Assembly: GCA_027038235.1 (NCBI GenBank)
Contig: JALVXV010000237.1
Span: 1-8,498 of the forward strand
Reading direction: 5' to 3'
Length of the DNA stretch: 8,498 bases
Origin: Campylobacterales bacterium
Lineage (GTDB): Bacteria > Campylobacterota > Campylobacteria > Campylobacterales > JALSKU01
The position numbers and the translations under genes are program-made. The notes beneath the pieces were generated by a model. It had not been told where the DNA came from, did not search any database, and saw only the letters and a list, made by a program, of their open reading frames with translations. Below, piece by piece: positions 5,528 through 8,498 of this stretch; positions within the stretch are counted from its first letter, which is position 1; every line of letters starts with the position of its first letter.

Positions 5528-6454
5528 ATGAATACAATCTTTTTTTGGGTAGAGGAGTATCTTTTCTACCCAAAAAAGCTTTCACAAAAGATTCTCTCAT
5601 ATATACTTTTGCCTTGTACAGCACTATATTGTACAGTTGTTATCTTTAAAAGGATATTTTCAAAACCTCAAGATTTTGCTCTACCTATTGTCTCTATAGG
5701 CAACTTAAATATAGGTGGCAATGGCAAAACACCCTTTACTCTAGCACTTCTAAAAGATAGAGAAAATGTAGCTATCATTTTAAGAGGATACAAAAGAGAG
5801 AGTAGAGATCTTCTTGAAGTACATGATAATACCCCTGTAATGCTCTGTGGGGATGAGGCACTACTTTATGCAAAAAGCTTACCAAAATGTTTAGTAATTG
5901 TCTCAAAAGATAGAGCTAAAGCTATTAAGTATGCTAAAAAAAAGGGGGTAAAAGCTATCTTTTTAGATGATGCCTTTCATAAACACAATATTAAAAAATT
6001 TGATATTTTACTAAAGCCATCAAATGAACCAACAAATCCATTTTGTTTGCCAAGTGGAGCATATAGAGAGCCAAAAAGTTTGTATAAAATTGCAGATATT
6101 GTTGCAGTTGAGGATAGGGATTTTAAAAGAGAGGTTTCTATAAAAAATCCCACTTCAAAGATGGTTTTAGTAACTGCTATAGCAAAGCCAGATAGGCTTG
6201 ATAAATATCTACCAAAAGATGGCACTATAATAGCAAAAGAGTATTTTAAAGATCATCACCTTTTTACTAAAAAGGAGTTGCAAAAGATTGTACAAAAATA
6301 CTCAGCATCATCTTTGCTAGTAACTACAAAGGATAAAGTAAAGATGGAAAATTTTAACTTAAATCTCTCAGTAATGGAGCTTGAGATAAAAATTGATAGA
6401 AAAATTGTACAAAAAATAGATAATTTTATAGATAATTTTGCTAATGTTGGATAA
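5528..6454 (+). CDS. lpxK: Tetraacyldisaccharide 4'-kinase LpxK
   Basis: LpxK phosphorylates the 4' position of the tetraacyl-disaccharide-1-phosphate lipid A precursor with ATP, at the inner face of the cytoplasmic membrane, giving lipid IVA. The 308-residue protein shows an N-terminal hydrophobic anchor (about 22-42), PIVSIGNLNIGGNGKTP at 53-69 with Walker A GGNGKTP (63-69), ILRGYKR at 84-90, CGDEALL at 107-113, VSKDRAKA at 125-132, the Walker-B-like FLDDAFHKH at 145-153 with Asp147-Asp148, LPSGAYREP at 174-182 and KDHHLF at 241-246. All are standard LpxK blocks; the family LDDGFQH reads LDDAFHKH here, a mild divergence. The start lies 4 bases after the upstream stop, with only a weak purine match before it, so translation may depend on coupling. 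A 13-bp inverted repeat spans codons 5-17. Confidence 0.95.
   Translation: MNTIFFWVEEYLFYPKKLSQKILSYILLPCTALYCTVVIFKRIFSKPQDFALPIVSIGNLNIGGNGKTPFTLALLKDRENVAIILRGYKRESRDLLEVHDNTPVMLCGDEALLYAKSLPKCLVIVSKDRAKAIKYAKKKGVKAIFLDDAFHKHNIKKFDILLKPSNEPTNPFCLPSGAYREPKSLYKIADIVAVEDRDFKREVSIKNPTSKMVLVTAIAKPDRLDKYLPKDGTIIAKEYFKDHHLFTKKELQKIVQKYSASSLLVTTKDKVKMENFNLNLSVMELEIKIDRKIVQKIDNFIDNFANVG
5541..5577 (+). repeat. Inverted repeat (13-bp stem) at the lpxK 5' end
   Basis: TTTTTTGGGTAGA (5541-5553) is perfectly complementary to TCTACCCAAAAAA (5565-5577), with an 11-base loop that could close three more pairs (two of them G-U) to a 5-base loop. In mRNA this hairpin begins 11 bases after the lpxK ATG. Because T-runs precede and A-runs follow the stem on both strands, it is not an intrinsic terminator in either direction. 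It may simply reflect codons for FFWV and FYPKK, or it may tune lpxK translation. Confidence 0.6.
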
Positions 6455-6474
6455 AATTACCCTATTTGAAATCC

Positions 6475-6490
6475 AAAGGATTTTTCATTG
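6475..6490 (+). promoter_or_regulatory. Ribosome binding site and TTG start of argB
   Basis: AAAGGA (6475-6480), 7 bases, then TTG (6488-6490). The next in-frame ATG lies deep inside the protein, past the conserved KYGG and GGGKK blocks, so the TTG is the only reasonable initiator. The same AAAGGA with 7-base spacing precedes thrC (7365-7370, ATG at 7378). Confidence 0.75.
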
Positions 6491-7330
6491 AAAAGTAAGA
6501 TAGAAAAAGCACAAATTCTTTTAGATGCACTGCCCTACATAAGAGAACATGCAGGAAAAACATTTGTCATAAAGTATGGTGGTTCAGCCCAAGTAAATCA
6601 GCAATTAAAAGATAAATTTGCCCAAGATATTGCCCTTTTTCATTTAGTGGGTATAAAGCTTGTCATAGTTCATGGCGGTGGAAAAAAGATAACTACCCTA
6701 TTAGACAGACTTGAGATAGAGAGTGAATTTAAAGATGGTCTTAGAGTAACAAGCAAGGAGAGCATGGAGATCGTTGAGATGGTGCTAAGTGGCAATATAA
6801 ATAAAGAGATAACATCACTTCTAAACCATCATGGGGCAAAGGCGATAGGTATCACAGGCAAAGATGGTGGATTTTTTCAAGCAAAACCACTCAAAGAGGG
6901 CAAATATGGACTTGTTGGCGAGATAACAAAAGTAGATACCACAGTAACAAGTAAGCTTATGGATAATGGTTTTGTACCGGTTGTTGCTCCTATTGCAGGT
7001 AGTGTTGATGGAGTTGGTCTAAATATAAATGCTGATCTAGTTGCTAGTAAGTTAGCAGCTAAATTAAGAGCTGAAAAGGTAATATTTATGACTGATACCT
7101 TAGGAGTTTTAGATAAAAATAAAACACTTCTACCCACTCTAAGCAAGAGTGAAATAGTAAAGCTGATAGAAGATGGCACTATAAGTGGCGGAATGCTACC
7201 AAAGGTTAATGCCTCTTTAGAGGCTGTTGAGCTTGGATGTAAAAAAGCCCATATCATTGATGGTAGGATTGAGCATTCCCTTTTGCTTGAAGTATTTACA
7301 AGCGAAGGTATAGGAACTGTGATAAAATAG
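6488..7330 (+). CDS. argB: Acetylglutamate kinase ArgB
   Basis: ArgB phosphorylates N-acetyl-L-glutamate with ATP, the second step of arginine biosynthesis, in the cytoplasm. The 280-residue protein has VIKYGGSA at 27-34 (catalytic Lys29), VHGGGKKI at 61-68 (glycine-rich substrate loop), DGLRVTS at 83-89 (Arg86), GITGKDGG at 121-128, NINADLVA at 179-186, TDTLGVLD at 202-209, GGMLPKV at 234-240 (Lys239) and the C-terminal IEHSLLLEVFTSEGIGT at 261-277. It also has the extra N-terminal helix (about 3-21, EKAQILLDALPYIRE) found in hexameric, arginine-inhibited NAGKs such as those of Thermotoga and Pseudomonas, so feedback inhibition by arginine is likely (inference). It starts with TTG. It sits between lpxK and thrC, with 33- and 47-base gaps, whereas those two are adjacent in C. 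jejuni as I remember it. Confidence 0.96.
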   Translation: MKSKIEKAQILLDALPYIREHAGKTFVIKYGGSAQVNQQLKDKFAQDIALFHLVGIKLVIVHGGGKKITTLLDRLEIESEFKDGLRVTSKESMEIVEMVLSGNINKEITSLLNHHGAKAIGITGKDGGFFQAKPLKEGKYGLVGEITKVDTTVTSKLMDNGFVPVVAPIAGSVDGVGLNINADLVASKLAAKLRAEKVIFMTDTLGVLDKNKTLLPTLSKSEIVKLIEDGTISGGMLPKVNASLEAVELGCKKAHIIDGRIEHSLLLEVFTSEGIGTVIK

Positions 7331-7377
7331 ATAAAAATTATAAAAATAGCGATAAGACAGAATAAAAGGAATAGTAG

Positions 7378-8498
7378 ATGTATTTTGTTGAAACTAGAGG
7401 AAATGATGGAAAAAAGGCTAAGAGAGTTACATTCTCAAAGGCTATCAAAAATCCAAGTGCAAGTTTTGGGGGGCTTTATGTGCCTGAATATTTACCCAAA
7501 ATTGATAATGATTTTTTAAAGAGTTGTATCTCTCTCTCATACAAAGAGTTTAGTAAAAAAATTATAGATCTTTTTGAGATAGATATTGATAACGAAGTAT
7601 TAAATGATGCCTTAGAGCTCTACAATAAATGGGATGACAAAAATGATGTAGTACCTCTTTCAAAGGTTGAAGATATACTCTTTATAAGCGAACTTTATCA
7701 TGGACCAACAAGAGCCTTTAAAGATATGGCACTTCAGCCTTTTGGATATATCTTATCACACCTTGCAAAAGATGAAAACAAAGAGTATCTTATACTCACA
7801 GCTACTAGTGGAGATACAGGACCTGCTACACTAAATAGTTTTGCTAACAAAGAGAATATAAAGGTTGTTTGTATCTATCCTGAGGGTGGCACAAGCGATG
7901 TACAAAAGCTACAAATGGTTACCCAAAAGGGAGACAATCTAAAAGTAATAGGCATAAATGGCAACTTTGATGATGCCCAAAGTGCTTTAAAATCACTTCT
8001 TTCATCAAACGATTTTAAAAATGAACTTCAAAAAAGAGATATTAAATTGAGTGTTGCAAACTCTGTCAATTTTGGAAGAATTATATTTCAAATCATCTAT
8101 CACATATACTCATATATAAAACTTGTAGAGCTTGGTGAAATATCTTTAGGACAAGAGATATATATAGCAGTCCCAAGTGGCAATTTTGGAGATGCACTTG
8201 GAGCCTATTATGCTAAAAAGATGGGTGTAAATATAAGAAAGATACTAATTGCTGCAAATTCCAATAATGTCTTAAGTGAACTTATAAATAGTGGAGTTTA
8301 TGACATAAGAGATAGAGAATTAAAAAAGACTATATCTCCTGCTATGGATATACTTATATCATCTAATGTTGAAAGGCTTTTGTATGATAAATTTGGCGAA
8401 GTAAGATGTAAAGAGCTTATGGATTCGCTTAAAAATAGTGGCTTTTATAAACTTACAAAAGATGAGCATGAGAGTTTGCAAAAAGATTTTAGAGGATA
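7378..8498 (+). CDS. thrC: Threonine synthase ThrC (3'-truncated by window edge)
   Basis: The frame is open from ATG 7378 to the right edge: 373 complete codons, so roughly the last quarter of a protein usually about 470-490 residues is outside. ThrC converts O-phospho-L-homoserine to L-threonine with PLP. Seen in order: FVETRGNDG at 3-11 (typical N-terminus), ASFGGLYVP at 28-36, ELYHGPTRAFKDMA at 105-118 with the PLP Lys115, TATSGDTGPA at 141-150, VNFGRI near 230, and VPSGNFGDALGAY at 265-277 which grips the cofactor phosphate. These resemble the E. coli-type (class II) enzyme. AAAGGA lies 7 bases before the ATG. The operon order nadE-lpxK-thrC is followed by kdsB in C. jejuni, so a kdsB may lie just beyond the window (inference). 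Confidence 0.95.
   Translation, partial: MYFVETRGNDGKKAKRVTFSKAIKNPSASFGGLYVPEYLPKIDNDFLKSCISLSYKEFSKKIIDLFEIDIDNEVLNDALELYNKWDDKNDVVPLSKVEDILFISELYHGPTRAFKDMALQPFGYILSHLAKDENKEYLILTATSGDTGPATLNSFANKENIKVVCIYPEGGTSDVQKLQMVTQKGDNLKVIGINGNFDDAQSALKSLLSSNDFKNELQKRDIKLSVANSVNFGRIIFQIIYHIYSYIKLVELGEISLGQEIYIAVPSGNFGDALGAYYAKKMGVNIRKILIAANSNNVLSELINSGVYDIRDRELKKTISPAMDILISSNVERLLYDKFGEVRCKELMDSLKNSGFYKLTKDEHESLQKDFRG

Noticed and set aside
5541..5577. Intrinsic transcription terminator between the degT-like gene and lpxK
   Set aside because: The stem is flanked by T on the 5' side and A on the 3' side on both strands, the reverse of a terminator, and it lies within the lpxK coding region.
6877..7257. 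126-codon minus-strand ORF opposite argB
   Set aside because: Antisense shadow of conserved ArgB motifs; no Shine-Dalgarno or family resemblance.
1..8498. Mobile element, CRISPR array, phage or defence system
   Set aside because: No transposase, integrase, spaced direct repeats, tRNA-associated break or atypical base composition is visible; all genes are core metabolic or envelope genes or plausible neighbours.

Overview
The window looks like a chromosomal, housekeeping stretch from a free-living, AT-rich member of the Campylobacterota (former Epsilonproteobacteria; Sulfurimonas/Sulfurovum-like is my best guess, genus not determined). The reasons are codon usage dominated by AAA/ATA/TTA, short or overlapping intergenic gaps, and two gene blocks that I remember from Campylobacter jejuni: cmoB next to a hot-dog protein (Cj0976-Cj0977), and an MBL hydrolase divergent from nadE-lpxK-thrC (Cj0809c-Cj0812). 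I see no transposase, tRNA, rRNA, CRISPR array or phage gene, and no gene-free stretch longer than about 120 bp.

Left part (1-1415): the 3' two thirds of an outer-membrane lipid A 3'-O-deacylase (LpxR family) runs off the left edge. It ends tail-to-tail with a thioredoxin/peroxiredoxin-like CxxC protein on the minus strand, the two stop codons sharing bases. Divergent from that gene is a 57-residue lipoprotein.

Middle (1412-3569): the lipoprotein stop overlaps the start of cmoB (tRNA wobble-uridine carboxymethyltransferase) as ATGA. A hot-dog-fold protein follows with a GTG start. Between cmoB and this gene lies a sequence matching the flagellar sigma-28 (FliA) promoter, TAAA-N15-TCCGATTT, which would tie the hot-dog gene to the motility regulon. 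The hot-dog gene overlaps, tail-to-tail, a minus-strand metallo-beta-lactamase-fold hydrolase. That hydrolase and nadE diverge from a 118-bp gap where two predicted sigma-70 promoters share the same -10 bases.

Right part (3570-8498): a tight plus-strand operon, nadE (NAD+ synthase), a DegT/DnrJ/EryC1/StrS-family protein, lpxK (lipid A 4'-kinase), argB (acetylglutamate kinase, TTG start) and thrC (threonine synthase, cut by the right edge). The most unusual gene is the DegT-family protein: its fold and most cofactor-site residues look intact, but the lysine that carries PLP in aminotransferases is serine and there is no lysine anywhere in the loop. It sits exactly between nadE and lpxK, adjacent in C. 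jejuni, so it may be a lysine-less PMP-type enzyme or a non-catalytic member linked to envelope sugar or lipid A metabolism. Other points of interest are the sigma-28 site, the shared-base bidirectional promoter, and a 13-bp inverted repeat in the first codons of lpxK. All assignments are from reading the sequence; no database search was run.
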